Source of the DNA: UBA3006 sp031401235 | GTDB lineage: Bacteria > Actinomycetota > Acidimicrobiia > Acidimicrobiales > Ilumatobacteraceae | Assembly (NCBI GenBank): GCA_031401235.1 | Contig: JANNRJ010000001.1 | Coordinates: 68,316-132,315 of the forward strand | Direction: 5' to 3' | Length of the DNA stretch: 64,000 nucleotides | Shown here: piece after piece, positions 8,081 through 16,716 of the stretch | How the letters are laid out: each line of letters opens with the position of its first letter | Numbering within the stretch: the first letter of the stretch is position 1 | Made by a program: the position numbers and the translations under genes | Notes under the pieces: model-generated | The model's database searches: none | Told to the model about the DNA's origin: nothing | Seen by the model: only the letters and a program-made list of their open reading frames with translations

Positions 8081-8998
8081 ATGACGACGATGAATCATGT
8101 TCGCTGGCTATCCAAACCAGTGCTTAAAAGCCCTACGATTGTCGCCGCATTCACCGGTTGGAACGATGCGGCAGACGCGGCCTCAAATGCCGTGCGGAAT
8201 TTGGTCGAGGGTTGGGGAGCCGTGCCACTGGCCGAGATTGACCCCGAAGAATTCACCGATTATGCAACAATTCGTCCACACATTCGTTTAAAGGACGGCG
8301 TGACACGAAATATTGTGTGGCCAACGGTTGGACTTTGGCACGTTTCGGGTGCTGGCGGTGATGTCATTTTGATGCTCGGCCCTGAACCCAGCTTGAAGTG
8401 GCGACTATTTTCAGAACAGATATTGGGTATCGCCGATCACTTCAGTTCGACGATGATGCTTACTCTTGGAGCACTGCTTGCCGACGTGCCCCATACCCGA
8501 CCGGTACAAATCATCGGCACAGCCAATGACTCCGAACTGGTAGATCGATTTAGCCTTCAGCGTTCACGCTATGAAGGTCCCACTGGAATTGTCGGAGTGC
8601 TGCACGATGCATGCTCACAGGCCAGTCTGCCTTCGGCGGCGTTGTGGGCGGCGGTGCCCGCCTACGCATCACAAGTTCCATCTCCTAAAGCATCGCTGTC
8701 GTTGATGCGCCGCTCGTGTGAAATCATCGGGACCCCCGCTCCGGTTGCCACGGTGATGAATCTCATCGAGCGTTATGAGGAGCAGGTGAACTCACTTGTC
8801 AGTGACGACGAAGATCTTGTGGCCTATGTTGAGCGACTCGAGACTATGTCTGATAGTGGGATGAGTTTGGATGATGAGGTTGATGACGATCAATTACAAT
8901 TTGACTTTGCAACCGAAAAAGGTGACGACGAAACCGATGCCACAACTTTGATGGATGAAGTGGAACAGTTTCTTCGAGATCAAGGTCACGGTACGTGA
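8081..8998 (+). CDS. PAC2-family protein (proteasome-assembly-chaperone-like)
   Basis: This 305-residue PAC2-fold protein is characteristic of Actinobacteria. The opening segment IVAAFTGWNDAADAASNAV and the middle AALWAAVPAYASQVPSPKA are family signatures. Eukaryotic and archaeal relatives assist proteasome assembly; the bacterial members are uncharacterised. The C-terminal 60 residues are very acidic (runs such as DDEVDDD), probably disordered. An alternative ATG three codons in (MNHVRW) is possible. The gene ends six bases from the convergent glnD stop. Confidence 0.85.
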   Translation: MTTMNHVRWLSKPVLKSPTIVAAFTGWNDAADAASNAVRNLVEGWGAVPLAEIDPEEFTDYATIRPHIRLKDGVTRNIVWPTVGLWHVSGAGGDVILMLGPEPSLKWRLFSEQILGIADHFSSTMMLTLGALLADVPHTRPVQIIGTANDSELVDRFSLQRSRYEGPTGIVGVLHDACSQASLPSAALWAAVPAYASQVPSPKASLSLMRRSCEIIGTPAPVATVMNLIERYEEQVNSLVSDDEDLVAYVERLETMSDSGMSLDDEVDDDQLQFDFATEKGDDETDATTLMDEVEQFLRDQGHGT

Positions 8999-9004
8999 AG
9001 ATAT

Positions 9005-11332
9005 TTACCGTACGGCGTGCAAAATTGCCCGCTCAACTTCTTGTCTATGAAATGGATCTGTCACCTTCTCGCCACTGACCGTTCGCACGTAGAACGAGTC
9101 GATGACTTCATTTCCCAGCGTTTGAATCCGGGCATGGCGGATATCTAACCCAGTATCGGCAATCGCCTTAGTCATGCCTCTCAAAATTCCTATTTTGTCG
9201 GGTGCTCGAACCTCAAGAAATGTGGCATTTGACGATGCACTGTCCTCGAATCGAACTGAAGCTGGGGCTGGCGCACGTGCCACGAGCGAACGACGTCGCC
9301 GATAGGTTTCGGCTCGCTCAGCGAGTCGTGCGTCAAGTGCCAATTCGTCGCGCATTGCCCGCTCCAGATTTATGACTACTGGCTGCCAATCGATAACTTC
9401 ACCGCCGCTTATTTGGATCTGAAATTCCGATGCGGCCATACCTTGTTCATCGCTGTGGGCCTCAGCGCCAAGCACATCGAGACCATGGAGGGCCAAGACG
9501 CCGGCGACCTTACTAAATGTGCCAGGGCGATCAGGACTCACCACCGTTACTCGATCCGCCGTTGTTTGGATTGCAAGCACACCGGCCGCCATCTTTTCAA
9601 GTACCTCTGCGTTTGGAAAAAGTCGCCAAGTCACTTCGTGCACGTCGCCTCCGCCTAGCACGTGACCAACACGATCGACAAGTGTCTGAAGAAGTTCAGC
9701 CTTCCAACTTCCCCACGCCGAAACACCGGTGGCAAGCGAGTCCGCTTCAGTCAGAGCAAAGAGCAACTCAAGCAAGACTGGGCTTCGTACAATTGTTGCA
9801 ACATTTGTGATTGTGGCATCATCTGAAAGATCACGACGAGTTGCAACATCGGGCAATAGCAGGTGGTGCTCAATCATCGCCGACACCAATTCACATTCCT
9901 CGACGGATAAACCCATTCGCGGGCCAATCTTAGAAAATAGTTCGACACCGACTTCAGTGTGATCACCCGGATATCCCTTGCCGATGTCATGGAACAGCGC
10001 GCCAAGGACGAGCAGATCAGGCCGTGAAACCCGTGAAACCAAAGCGGCCGCATTAGCGGCTGTTTGCCACAAATGTCGATCGACGGTGTATCGGTGATAC
10101 GCGTTGCGTTGCGGCTTACTGCGTACCGGCGCCCACTCCGGCAACAACTTGACCAACAAATTTCGTTGGTCAAGGCTTTCGATGACGGCAATTGAACGCT
10201 CGCCTTCTAACAGCAAAGCCACGAGATCATCGCTGGCCCCCGCCGGCCACGGATCTGGCCAAGGAATTGTTTCCTCGCCAAGGCGATCTAAGGACGCCCG
10301 ATCAATACGCACATTGTGACGCGCCGCCGCGGTTGCTACACGCAGCATCAACGTTGGATCACTGCCGGGTCTGGCATCGGCGGTGAGCTGAATACAACCG
10401 TTGTGAAGTTGTACACCAGGAGCAACCGCCATTGGTGACCGGCGGTTGAACTCCGGGGGATCAAGACGGGCCCACGCCTCGTCGGCGATCCATGCAACTC
10501 GCCGACCGGCACCAGCAATCGTGGCCATTAGTTCATCTGCTGACGACATCCCGACGGATAGAGCGACAGCATCTTGATCTTGCAAGTGCAAAACATCACC
10601 GGCCCGTTTCGTGACTCGATGCAATCCAACCCGCGCGTCAGTAAGTATTTCGTGGCATTCGCTTAGTGCTTGTTGATCGCTCGGCGATACTTCAAAACCA
10701 GCAGCAATCGCCCACCATAAAGCGTGAATGTCTCGCAATCCGCCAAGACCTTCCTTCAGATCAGGTTCCAAATAGAAGGCAACTTCGCCGGCCTCAATGT
10801 GTCGCTGCAATACACGGCTGTGCAATTGACCCAACCAACGTTTACCTGCACTTTTAGTTTGTGTTCGAGTTTCAGCAATGAGCGAATTCGCAAATGATGT
10901 GTCTCCGGCAATAACTCGGGCCGTCATCATTGATGTAGCCACATCCAGATCATCTGAACTAATTCTCAGAGTGTCCTTGCGGGTGCGCACACCGTGACCC
11001 AGTTTGAGTCTGGTATCCCAAATCGGATACCAGACTTTGCCCGCAAGTTCGTCAATGACTGGACATGAATTGTGGACAATGACGAGGTCTAAATCACTAA
11101 ATGGCGCAAGTTCGCCGCGACCGTATCCACCAACGGCAAGGAGAGCAGCTCCCCCCGCTACTCGAAGTTGGCTACAGGCAGCGTCAAAAAGTTCTTCCAA
11201 CCATGCATCCGTAAGTTCAGACAATGAATTGCACAACGCTGGACCCTGCAAATCGATACGACCGATAATCTCGGCGCGTTCTTGAGCGAACCGAACAAGA
11301 CCAGTACTGCTCCCAAGATCGGTGTCAGGCAT
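9005..11332 (-). CDS. glnD: [Protein-PII] uridylyltransferase / uridylyl-removing enzyme
   Basis: GlnD senses glutamine and modifies the PII protein to set nitrogen assimilation. The 775 residues show all expected parts: a nucleotidyltransferase domain with GGYGRGELAPFSDLDLVIVH, an HD hydrolase domain with LFHDIGKG and IEHHLLLP, and two C-terminal ACT domains (VVSPDRPGTFSKVAGVLALH and VRAPDKIGILRGMTKAIADT). Neither amtB nor glnB/glnK is adjacent, unlike the common amtB-glnK-glnD order in Actinobacteria. Its start overlaps the end of alaX by 8 bases. In some Actinobacteria GlnD adenylylates PII instead, which sequence alone cannot decide. Confidence 0.95.
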   Translation of the reverse strand: MPDTDLGSSTGLVRFAQERAEIIGRIDLQGPALCNSLSELTDAWLEELFDAACSQLRVAGGAALLAVGGYGRGELAPFSDLDLVIVHNSCPVIDELAGKVWYPIWDTRLKLGHGVRTRKDTLRISSDDLDVATSMMTARVIAGDTSFANSLIAETRTQTKSAGKRWLGQLHSRVLQRHIEAGEVAFYLEPDLKEGLGGLRDIHALWWAIAAGFEVSPSDQQALSECHEILTDARVGLHRVTKRAGDVLHLQDQDAVALSVGMSSADELMATIAGAGRRVAWIADEAWARLDPPEFNRRSPMAVAPGVQLHNGCIQLTADARPGSDPTLMLRVATAAARHNVRIDRASLDRLGEETIPWPDPWPAGASDDLVALLLEGERSIAVIESLDQRNLLVKLLPEWAPVRSKPQRNAYHRYTVDRHLWQTAANAAALVSRVSRPDLLVLGALFHDIGKGYPGDHTEVGVELFSKIGPRMGLSVEECELVSAMIEHHLLLPDVATRRDLSDDATITNVATIVRSPVLLELLFALTEADSLATGVSAWGSWKAELLQTLVDRVGHVLGGGDVHEVTWRLFPNAEVLEKMAAGVLAIQTTADRVTVVSPDRPGTFSKVAGVLALHGLDVLGAEAHSDEQGMAASEFQIQISGGEVIDWQPVVINLERAMRDELALDARLAERAETYRRRRSLVARAPAPASVRFEDSASSNATFLEVRAPDKIGILRGMTKAIADTGLDIRHARIQTLGNEVIDSFYVRTVSGEKVTDPFHRQEVERAILHAVR

Positions 11333-12029
11333 CGAGTATTTCTAGTCGGATGCGTTTGTTGCCCTTGCCCTTGTTCTCCGTCTTGAGCACTTTGATGCGC
11401 CCAACTTCGGCCGTTGAGCGAACATGCGTGCCGCCATCGGCTTGCTTATCCAGTCCGACAATGTCAACGACACGAATCTCGGAGACGGACTCTGGGATCA
11501 TGTTTACCTTCGTGCGAATGAGATCTTGATCGGCTACTGCCGTGTCACGAGGAAGGAATGACACCGCGATTGGATAATCCGCAGCGAGGGCAGCATTGAC
11601 AAGTTGCTCAACAGTGTTGGCGAATCCTTCCGGCAATGGATCGAATTCGAAATCCATTCGCGCACTGAGCGGCTCCATGTTTCCACCAGTCACCGGCACC
11701 CGCCATTCGTTCCAGATCACACCACACAGCACATGCAACGCCGTATGGGTGCGCATCAGTGCATGCCGACGATCCCAGTCGATGGTGACGTTCACCGTGT
11801 CACCAAGATTTGGCAGTTCACCATCAAGTGTGTGCCACACCAGTGAATTTTCTTTTCTGACATTGATGACGTGAATACCATTCATTTGACCAGTGTCATG
11901 AGGTTGTCCCCCACCAGTTGGATACATCGCGGTTCGGTCAAGCGCCACGGCGGATTCCCGCACATCAATGACGCGTGCGTCAAACGACTTTAGATATGCA
12001 TCTCGGAGGTAGAGCAAATCACATGTCAT
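11325..12029 (-). CDS. Alanyl-tRNA editing protein AlaX
   Basis: Free-standing AlaX deacylates mischarged Ser-tRNA(Ala) in trans. The 234-residue product has an AlaRS-like editing core with the zinc pair HTALH (HxxxH) and a C-terminal QADGGTHVRSTAEVG. The usual CxxxH Cys is replaced by Asp (DGGTH), a variant I also associate with stand-alone editing proteins, so loss of function should not be inferred. ATG 12029 is preferred over GTG 12068 because MTCDLLYLRDAYL aligns with the usual AlaX start. It lies upstream of glnD with an 8-base overlap. Confidence 0.85.
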   Translation of the reverse strand: MTCDLLYLRDAYLKSFDARVIDVRESAVALDRTAMYPTGGGQPHDTGQMNGIHVINVRKENSLVWHTLDGELPNLGDTVNVTIDWDRRHALMRTHTALHVLCGVIWNEWRVPVTGGNMEPLSARMDFEFDPLPEGFANTVEQLVNAALAADYPIAVSFLPRDTAVADQDLIRTKVNMIPESVSEIRVVDIVGLDKQADGGTHVRSTAEVGRIKVLKTENKGKGNKRIRLEILDA

Positions 12030-12091
12030 CGACACAGAGTCTCTCGCATCCGATTCAGAGTTGGTCACTCAGAGGTCATATCGGGGACTAA

Positions 12092-12508
12092 TTACGCTTC
12101 GACAGCGACGCGCGCCATCCCGACAAGTCGCTTCGCCCAGACGACCATATCGTCGGCATCACCTCTGGATACGAACGCCATGCCGTAATGGGAATCATCC
12201 TTACGCTGAAGGAGTCGACCTAGATCCTTGGCCATTTCGGGACCGTCTGGTGCGACTGTTTTTAGTACGGCTTCGGCCTCTTCGTGAGATTGACCTCTGG
12301 CGCGTTTTCTCAACTTGGCACAGCACGCTGCGTCAGATGCTGCAATGCCTGCCAATACTGCAAGCGACGCGGCTACTCCAGGATTAGTGGTACTGGAATG
12401 GTCGCCCAGAACAAGTTCAGCAACCTCGACGAATCTCTCTGCGTGCGTAAGTCGATTCTGCGCATCACGTCGATTGCAGTCCTGAGTTCGAGATTTGGAG
12501 CGGGCCAT
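12092..12508 (-). CDS. HEPN-domain protein, probable toxin of a HEPN/MNT pair
   Basis: The small helical protein (138 residues from ATG 12508) carries Arg102-x4-His107 (RKDDSH), the HEPN ribonuclease signature, in a C-terminal helix. HEPN proteins paired with minimal nucleotidyltransferases are RNases held inactive by the partner, in some systems by AMP addition near the RX4-6H motif. The ATG overlaps the stop of the nucleotidyltransferase gene by one base (TGATG), and a GTG one codon earlier gives a GTGA overlap. Similarity to actinobacterial SAV_6107-type HEPN proteins is likely but not proved. Confidence 0.75.
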   Translation of the reverse strand: MARSKSRTQDCNRRDAQNRLTHAERFVEVAELVLGDHSSTTNPGVAASLAVLAGIAASDAACCAKLRKRARGQSHEEAEAVLKTVAPDGPEMAKDLGRLLQRKDDSHYGMAFVSRGDADDMVVWAKRLVGMARVAVEA

Positions 12509-13095
12509 CACATAACTCTTCGCAGTGTCCGTATGTCACCACTGATAACAACTAGTTCCTGGTCCCAGTTCGCCACCACGGACTCCTTAGTTTCTCGTAA
12601 GCGCCGAAGTTCCTCACTGGGTATTGCAATTACCTGGGCACGGTTTCCTGTCCAGGATCTAATCTGGTCGGCTAACAGGTCACGGAAATTGTTCAATTCC
12701 TCGGCGTCGGACACTACAAGTACGTCAATGTCGCTGGCGGTATTTCCATCGCGACGCCCAGCAGATCCAAACAATCCCACTAACAAAACATCGGCGTTCC
12801 AATTTTCCACAAATGAGCGGATTCTGCGAATCAGTTCCCCATGAATTTCCGCAAGTATCTTGACCGCAGGAGCCGCGAGATGCTGCCGATTCAGGACAAA
12901 CCCGCCCGGGACCTCGTGAACCAAGCCAGTCGCCACCATCCGCAACAACACATGTCGGACCCCAGACTTCGAACCTCTCCCAACTCGCCGATGAACTTCG
13001 GCCAGGTCTGCTGGTTCCGTCGTTCCCGACAAAAATGCGAGCACAGGACCATCCAGACTGGGAACGACGCTACTGATCGGCATTGAAACATCCAT
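12508..13095 (-). CDS. wHTH plus MNT-type nucleotidyltransferase, probable antitoxin
   Basis: The 195 residues combine an N-terminal winged-helix-like region (LAEVHRRVGRGSKSGVRHVL, about 31-50) with a minimal nucleotidyltransferase domain. The catalytic signature GSx10DxD is exact: Gly110-Ser111, then Asp122 and Asp124 in SDIDVLVV. MntA-type antitoxins of HEPN/MNT modules use this site to AMPylate the HEPN toxin. A strong AGAGGTG ribosome-binding site sits 7 bases before ATG 13095. The upstream region holds two interlocked perfect inverted repeats, presumably bound by the N-terminal winged helix for autoregulation. Confidence 0.85.
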   Translation of the reverse strand: MDVSMPISSVVPSLDGPVLAFLSGTTEPADLAEVHRRVGRGSKSGVRHVLLRMVATGLVHEVPGGFVLNRQHLAAPAVKILAEIHGELIRRIRSFVENWNADVLLVGLFGSAGRRDGNTASDIDVLVVSDAEELNNFRDLLADQIRSWTGNRAQVIAIPSEELRRLRETKESVVANWDQELVVISGDIRTLRRVM

Positions 13096-13102
13096 GATTT
13101 GT

Positions 13103-13109
13103 CACCTCT
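13103..13109 (-). promoter_or_regulatory. Strong ribosome-binding site of the HTH-MNT gene
   Basis: AGAGGTG on the minus strand lies 7 bases before ATG 13095 and fixes that start over the internal Met at residue 5. Most genes in this window lack such a clear Shine-Dalgarno, so the module appears to be well translated. Confidence 0.7.
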
Positions 13110-13113
13110 AACT

Positions 13114-13174
13114 GTACTATATCGCACACTATGCGATATAGTACACGATGTGCGATATAGTGCACATCGTGTAC
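13114..13174. promoter_or_regulatory. Two interlocked inverted repeats, HEPN/MNT operator
   Basis: The first repeat is GTACTATATCGCA (13114-13126), a 5-base spacer, then its exact complement at 13132-13144. The second is GTACACGATGTGC (13141-13153), an 8-base spacer, then its exact complement at 13162-13174. They share GTAC at 13141-13144, and the TGCGATATAG half-site occurs again at 13151-13160 inside the second repeat. The array sits just upstream of the HTH-MNT ribosome-binding site and directly after hemQ, where an autoregulatory promoter is expected. Binding by the encoded winged helix is inference. Confidence 0.75.
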
Positions 13175-13183
13175 TAAGTATAA

Positions 13184-13858
13184 CTAGAGACTTAGAACAA
13201 GTTCTTCGATGGGCGTGACCATACCAACGTAAAACGTACCGAAGTCGGCATACTTGGCCGAAGCTTCATCGAATCGCATTGTGTAAACGACATCTTTCAG
13301 ATCATCGGGGTGCACCCCAAATAGAGTCACTCCCCACTCGTAATCATCAACACCTGCAGAACCAGTGACGAGTTGAGTAATTCGACCAGCGAATGTCCGA
13401 CCACTCTTGCCATGCTCCATCATCAATTCACTGCGTTTGTCAAACGGCAGGGTGAACCAATTATTTTCTGGGTCACGCCGCTTTGACATTGGATAAAAGC
13501 ACCATGCCAATTTTCCTGGTGGGGGCAACTGTGGATATAACCGCGCATTGAGCATCTCTGGAGGGACATGTGCTGCATACTCGCTCACTTCGGTAAGCGA
13601 GACGTAACTGTCAGCGACGATGACTCCCGACTGTTGGAGCGCTGATTGAAGCTTGCGCAAGTCGCGAAGGTCGGAGGCGATTGCCATGAAAGCCAAATCA
13701 CATTTGTGGCCGAGCATCGACACGGATACAACTTGAACACCAGTTGCCTGAGCATGTTTTACAGTCGCTACAACGCCTTCCGCATCAAAATCGAACGCAG
13801 GATGGCAAAACAAATGCAACACGGCCATGCCAGTTGCGGGTGAAAGAGGCTCACTCAT
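13184..13858 (-). CDS. hemQ: Coproheme decarboxylase HemQ (chlorite-dismutase family)
   Basis: HemQ decarboxylates two propionates of coproheme III to make haem b in the Gram-positive pathway. The 224-residue product has Tyr122 and Lys126 in FYPMSK and the proximal His149 in MMEHGKSGR. The Tyr-to-His spacing of 27 equals that of the Geobacillus enzyme (Tyr145/His172). The proximal region ends YEWGVTLFGVHPDDLKDVVY. Chlorite dismutase activity is unlikely because the distal Arg context is absent. No other haem gene is adjacent, and its 3' end borders the HEPN/MNT operator. Confidence 0.92.
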   Translation of the reverse strand: MSEPLSPATGMAVLHLFCHPAFDFDAEGVVATVKHAQATGVQVVSVSMLGHKCDLAFMAIASDLRDLRKLQSALQQSGVIVADSYVSLTEVSEYAAHVPPEMLNARLYPQLPPPGKLAWCFYPMSKRRDPENNWFTLPFDKRSELMMEHGKSGRTFAGRITQLVTGSAGVDDYEWGVTLFGVHPDDLKDVVYTMRFDEASAKYADFGTFYVGMVTPIEELVLSL

Positions 13859-13909
13859 AATTTGTCAGACTACCGCTGGGTTACCCAAGCGCCAGTCACG
13901 AGTGACGAC

Positions 13910-15529
13910 TTAGTAATCCTCCATGCCACCACCTGGCATTGCCGGACCAGCCTCTTCAGGCTTGTCGGCAATGACGACTTCTGTGGTGAGGAACAACGCC
14001 GCGATTGATGCCGCATTTTGTAATGCTGAGCGCGTCACTTTGGCTGCATCGATGACTCCAAGTTTTACGAGATCTTCATAAACGCCAGTTGCGGCATTCA
14101 GACCTTCGTTACCTTTGAGATTTCTCACCTTTTCAACGACAACGCCGCCTTCAAGACCAGCATTTTCAGCGATTTGTTTCAAAGGTGCTTCAAGAGACTT
14201 TGCCACTAATCGTGCGCCAGTGGCTTCGTCGCCCTTTAGCGATTCAGCAACTTTTAACACCGCAGCCTGCGAGCGAAGAAGTGCTACTCCACCGCCTGGA
14301 ACAACACCTTCTTCGATGGCGGCCTTGGTCGTGCTCACCGCATCTTCAATTCGATGCTTCTTTTCCTTCAGCTCAACTTCTGTGGCTGCGCCAACCTTCA
14401 ACACCGCTACTCCACCCGAAAGTTTTGCTAGACGCTCTTGGAGCTTCTCACGGTCATAGTCACTGTCGGTGTTTTCGATTTCTGTCTTGATCTGGCTGAT
14501 GCGACCCTTGATGTCAGCATCGGTACCGGCGCCTTCGATGATCGTCGTTTCATCCTTGGTAACAACAATCTTTTTTGCCCGACCGAGCAGGTCAAGTGTG
14601 GCATTCTCCAGTTTGAGACCAACTTCTTCGCTGATCACTTGACCACCGGTAAGGATCGCAATATCTTGCAACATGGCCTTGCGGCGATCGCCAAACCCTG
14701 GAGCTTTAACGGCGACACTCTTGAAGGTGCCACGAATCTTGTTGACGACAAGAGTCGCCAGCGCTTCTCCCTCGATGTCTTCGGCGATAATCACCAGTTG
14801 GTGACCACCCTGCATCACTTTTTCAAGTACTGGGAGGACATCTCGAACTGACGCAATCTTGCCCCCGACCAATAGCACATAAGCATCGTCGATAACTGCT
14901 TCCATTCGATCGGTATCGGTAACGAAATATGGCGAGATGTAACCCTTGTCGAAGCGCATTCCTTCGACTAGATCCATCTCCATACCAAAGGTCTGACTCT
15001 CTTCCACGGTGATAACTCCGTCTTTGCCGACCTTGTCGATGGCTTCGGAAATCATGGCGCCAATTTCCTCATCGGCTGCCGAAATCGATGCAACTTGAGC
15101 TATCTGCGACTTTGAGTCCACATCCTTGGCCAAACTCTTGATACTGGCAACGGCGGCCTCAACGGCGGCCTCGATCCCCTTTTTGAGACTCATTGGATTG
15201 GCTCCGGCAGCGACATTGCGCAGACCTTCACGAACCATGGCCCAGGCGAGAACTGTGGCGGTGGTAGTACCGTCGCCAGCCACATCGTCAGTTTTTTTGG
15301 CGACTTCTTTGACTAACTCGGCACCAATTCTTTCGTAGGGATCTTCAAGTTCAATTTCTTTGGCGATTGAGACGCCGTCATTGGTGATTGTGGGTGCTCC
15401 CCACTTCTTGTCAAGTACAACGTTGCGACCTTTTGGTCCGAGGGTGACACGCACCGCGTCGGCCAATTTATTCATTCCGTTTTCGAGCCCGCGACGTGCG
15501 ACTTCGTCAAATGCGATCATTTTTGGCAT
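13910..15529 (-). CDS. groL: 60 kDa chaperonin GroEL
   Basis: GroEL forms the double-ring ATP-dependent folding chamber. The 539-residue product has the standard N-terminus MPKMIAFDEVARRGLENGMN, VTLGPKGRNVVLDKKWGAP and the ATP motif AGDGTTTATVLA. The C-terminus ends GGGMEDY, without the repeated GGM tail of E. coli. A GGAGG site precedes the ATG, and a CIRCE element lies 44 bases upstream, so HrcA repression is expected. No groES precedes it, which suggests the stand-alone groEL copy common in Actinobacteria. Confidence 0.97.
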   Translation of the reverse strand: MPKMIAFDEVARRGLENGMNKLADAVRVTLGPKGRNVVLDKKWGAPTITNDGVSIAKEIELEDPYERIGAELVKEVAKKTDDVAGDGTTTATVLAWAMVREGLRNVAAGANPMSLKKGIEAAVEAAVASIKSLAKDVDSKSQIAQVASISAADEEIGAMISEAIDKVGKDGVITVEESQTFGMEMDLVEGMRFDKGYISPYFVTDTDRMEAVIDDAYVLLVGGKIASVRDVLPVLEKVMQGGHQLVIIAEDIEGEALATLVVNKIRGTFKSVAVKAPGFGDRRKAMLQDIAILTGGQVISEEVGLKLENATLDLLGRAKKIVVTKDETTIIEGAGTDADIKGRISQIKTEIENTDSDYDREKLQERLAKLSGGVAVLKVGAATEVELKEKKHRIEDAVSTTKAAIEEGVVPGGGVALLRSQAAVLKVAESLKGDEATGARLVAKSLEAPLKQIAENAGLEGGVVVEKVRNLKGNEGLNAATGVYEDLVKLGVIDAAKVTRSALQNAASIAALFLTTEVVIADKPEEAGPAMPGGGMEDY

Positions 15530-15573
15530 CAGAATCCTCCAGAAAACGTGGATATATCGTTATGGGTATGGCG

Positions 15574-15600
15574 TTAGCACTCTACCGCCGAGACTGCTAA
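15574..15600. promoter_or_regulatory. CIRCE element (HrcA operator) upstream of groEL
   Basis: TTAGCACTC, nine bases, then GACTGCTAA. This matches the CIRCE consensus TTAGCACTC-N9-GAGTGCTAA with one mismatch in the second arm. It is located in the 5' region of groEL, as expected for heat-shock control by HrcA, which is not encoded in this window. Confidence 0.92.
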
Positions 15601-15627
15601 ATCAAACCGTAAGGTCAGCACTACCAA

Positions 15628-16059
15628 TTAACGGATCCGACGCAAAATCACATCCGTACGGGTTTCGGAAGCGCCTTCCCGCTGCAACCAGCGCAACAAA
15701 GTATCTAGACCCGAAGTTCCATCACAGGCAACGGCGAGCGTGACATCGGATTCGCCGGTTACATGTGCTGCCCACAGCACATCATCTCGCTTCAAAAGTG
15801 CGTCGTCGAAACCCTTTGTATGAGCCATTCGGGCATTGATCACCGCTTCCAGAGTTCGACCGATGGCCCCTTGATTAATTCGGGCCCCAAAGCCTTGGAT
15901 GACGCCGGCCCGGGTAAGTCGGCGAACGCGGTCGGCTACGGCGTTGGGGGAGAGATGTACTCGATCACCAAGGGTTTGCCAAGGGATTCGGCCGTCAGTC
16001 TGAAGAATACTGAGAATTTCGCGGTCAATACGATCTAATACAAGTTTTTCAACTGTCAT
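15628..16059 (-). CDS. Lrp/AsnC-family transcriptional regulator
   Basis: The 143-residue protein has an N-terminal helix-turn-helix (LDRIDREILSILQTDGRIPW, then LSPNAVADRVRRLTRAGVI) and a C-terminal RAM/ligand-binding domain (VINARMAH, VTGESDVTLAVAC). Such regulators form octamers and sense amino acids. It lies divergently from a small membrane protein gene with 62 bases between the starts and may control it. The effector is not predictable. Confidence 0.9.
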   Translation of the reverse strand: MTVEKLVLDRIDREILSILQTDGRIPWQTLGDRVHLSPNAVADRVRRLTRAGVIQGFGARINQGAIGRTLEAVINARMAHTKGFDDALLKRDDVLWAAHVTGESDVTLAVACDGTSGLDTLLRWLQREGASETRTDVILRRIR

Positions 16060-16121
16060 TTGGCCATTCTAGGCTCAATATCCGCAGTTTCAGCAGTCAT
16101 TTCAGAGTCATACTCAATGTC

Positions 16122-16415
16122 ATGAACAACGAATCCATCTGGACATGGATCCTCCTCGGGTGCGAATTGGTCGGCATCACCGGCATGCTTTTAGTTGGCG
16201 CTCGTAAATGGTGGGGTTGGGCCCTCGTTCTCGCTCACTCCATGCCGTGGCTGGTTTATTCAGTCGTGTTCAACAAGCCGGGTTTTATCGTTATGAGTGT
16301 GATGTGGATTGGAACTCATACTCGCAACATGCACATGTGGCGCAAGAGCAACCCTTCAACCACCTCAATCGAAACAATTCGCGCCCAATCGGACGTTGAT
16401 TTAGTAGCCGCCTAG
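16122..16415 (+). CDS. Small multi-pass membrane protein, function unknown
   Basis: The 97 residues contain about three hydrophobic helices (WTWILLGCELVGITGMLLVG, WGWALVLAHSMPWLVYSVVF, GFIVMSVMWIGTHTRN) and a hydrophilic C-terminus. I do not recognise a defined family; the size and a Trp-rich second helix are faintly reminiscent of PnuC-like half-transporters. It is divergent from the Lrp/AsnC regulator, which makes co-regulation plausible. The ATG at 16122 is the only sensible start. Confidence 0.7.
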   Translation: MNNESIWTWILLGCELVGITGMLLVGARKWWGWALVLAHSMPWLVYSVVFNKPGFIVMSVMWIGTHTRNMHMWRKSNPSTTSIETIRAQSDVDLVAA

Positions 16416-16423
16416 GGCGCGCT

Positions 16424-16699
16424 TCAGCCGCCAGCGACGGCGGGAATGATTGACACTGTTTCTCCGGCCGGGACCGTGGTATTCAGACCGTCCAAATAGC
16501 GGACATCGTCGTCGGCGACAAAGACGTTGACAAACTTGTGCAACTTGCCGTCCGCATCAAAAAGGCGATCGGTAAATCCTGGATGTATCGCATCAAGATT
16601 TTTCAAAACCTCGTCAAGAGTGACACCTTCAACAACAACGGTGGAGACACCGCCCGATAGTGGACGAAGTGTGGTCGGAATACGTACGGTAACAGCCAT
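16424..16699 (-). CDS. cysO: CysO-like MoaD/ThiS sulfur-carrier protein
   Basis: Sulfur carriers of this type are thiocarboxylated at a C-terminal Gly-Gly and deliver sulfur, in mycobacterial CysO to CysM for cysteine synthesis. The 91-residue product starts MAVTVRIPTTLRPLSGG, has LHKFVNVFVADDDVRYLDGL in the middle and ends SIIPAVAGG, closely resembling the mycobacterial CysO pattern. The ATG at 16699 is preferred over upstream codons that would add 11 unrelated residues. Neither cysM nor mec is beside it, so a MoaD-like role cannot be ruled out. It follows the polyprenyl synthase gene by 17 bases. Confidence 0.85.
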   Translation of the reverse strand: MAVTVRIPTTLRPLSGGVSTVVVEGVTLDEVLKNLDAIHPGFTDRLFDADGKLHKFVNVFVADDDVRYLDGLNTTVPAGETVSIIPAVAGG

Positions 16700-16716
16700 G
16701 ATCAAAACGATATCCG

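Noticed and set aside
12284..12844. Plus-strand frame of 186 codons across the HEPN/MNT genes
   Set aside because: It is antisense to two proteins with exact catalytic motifs and has no similarity to any family I know.
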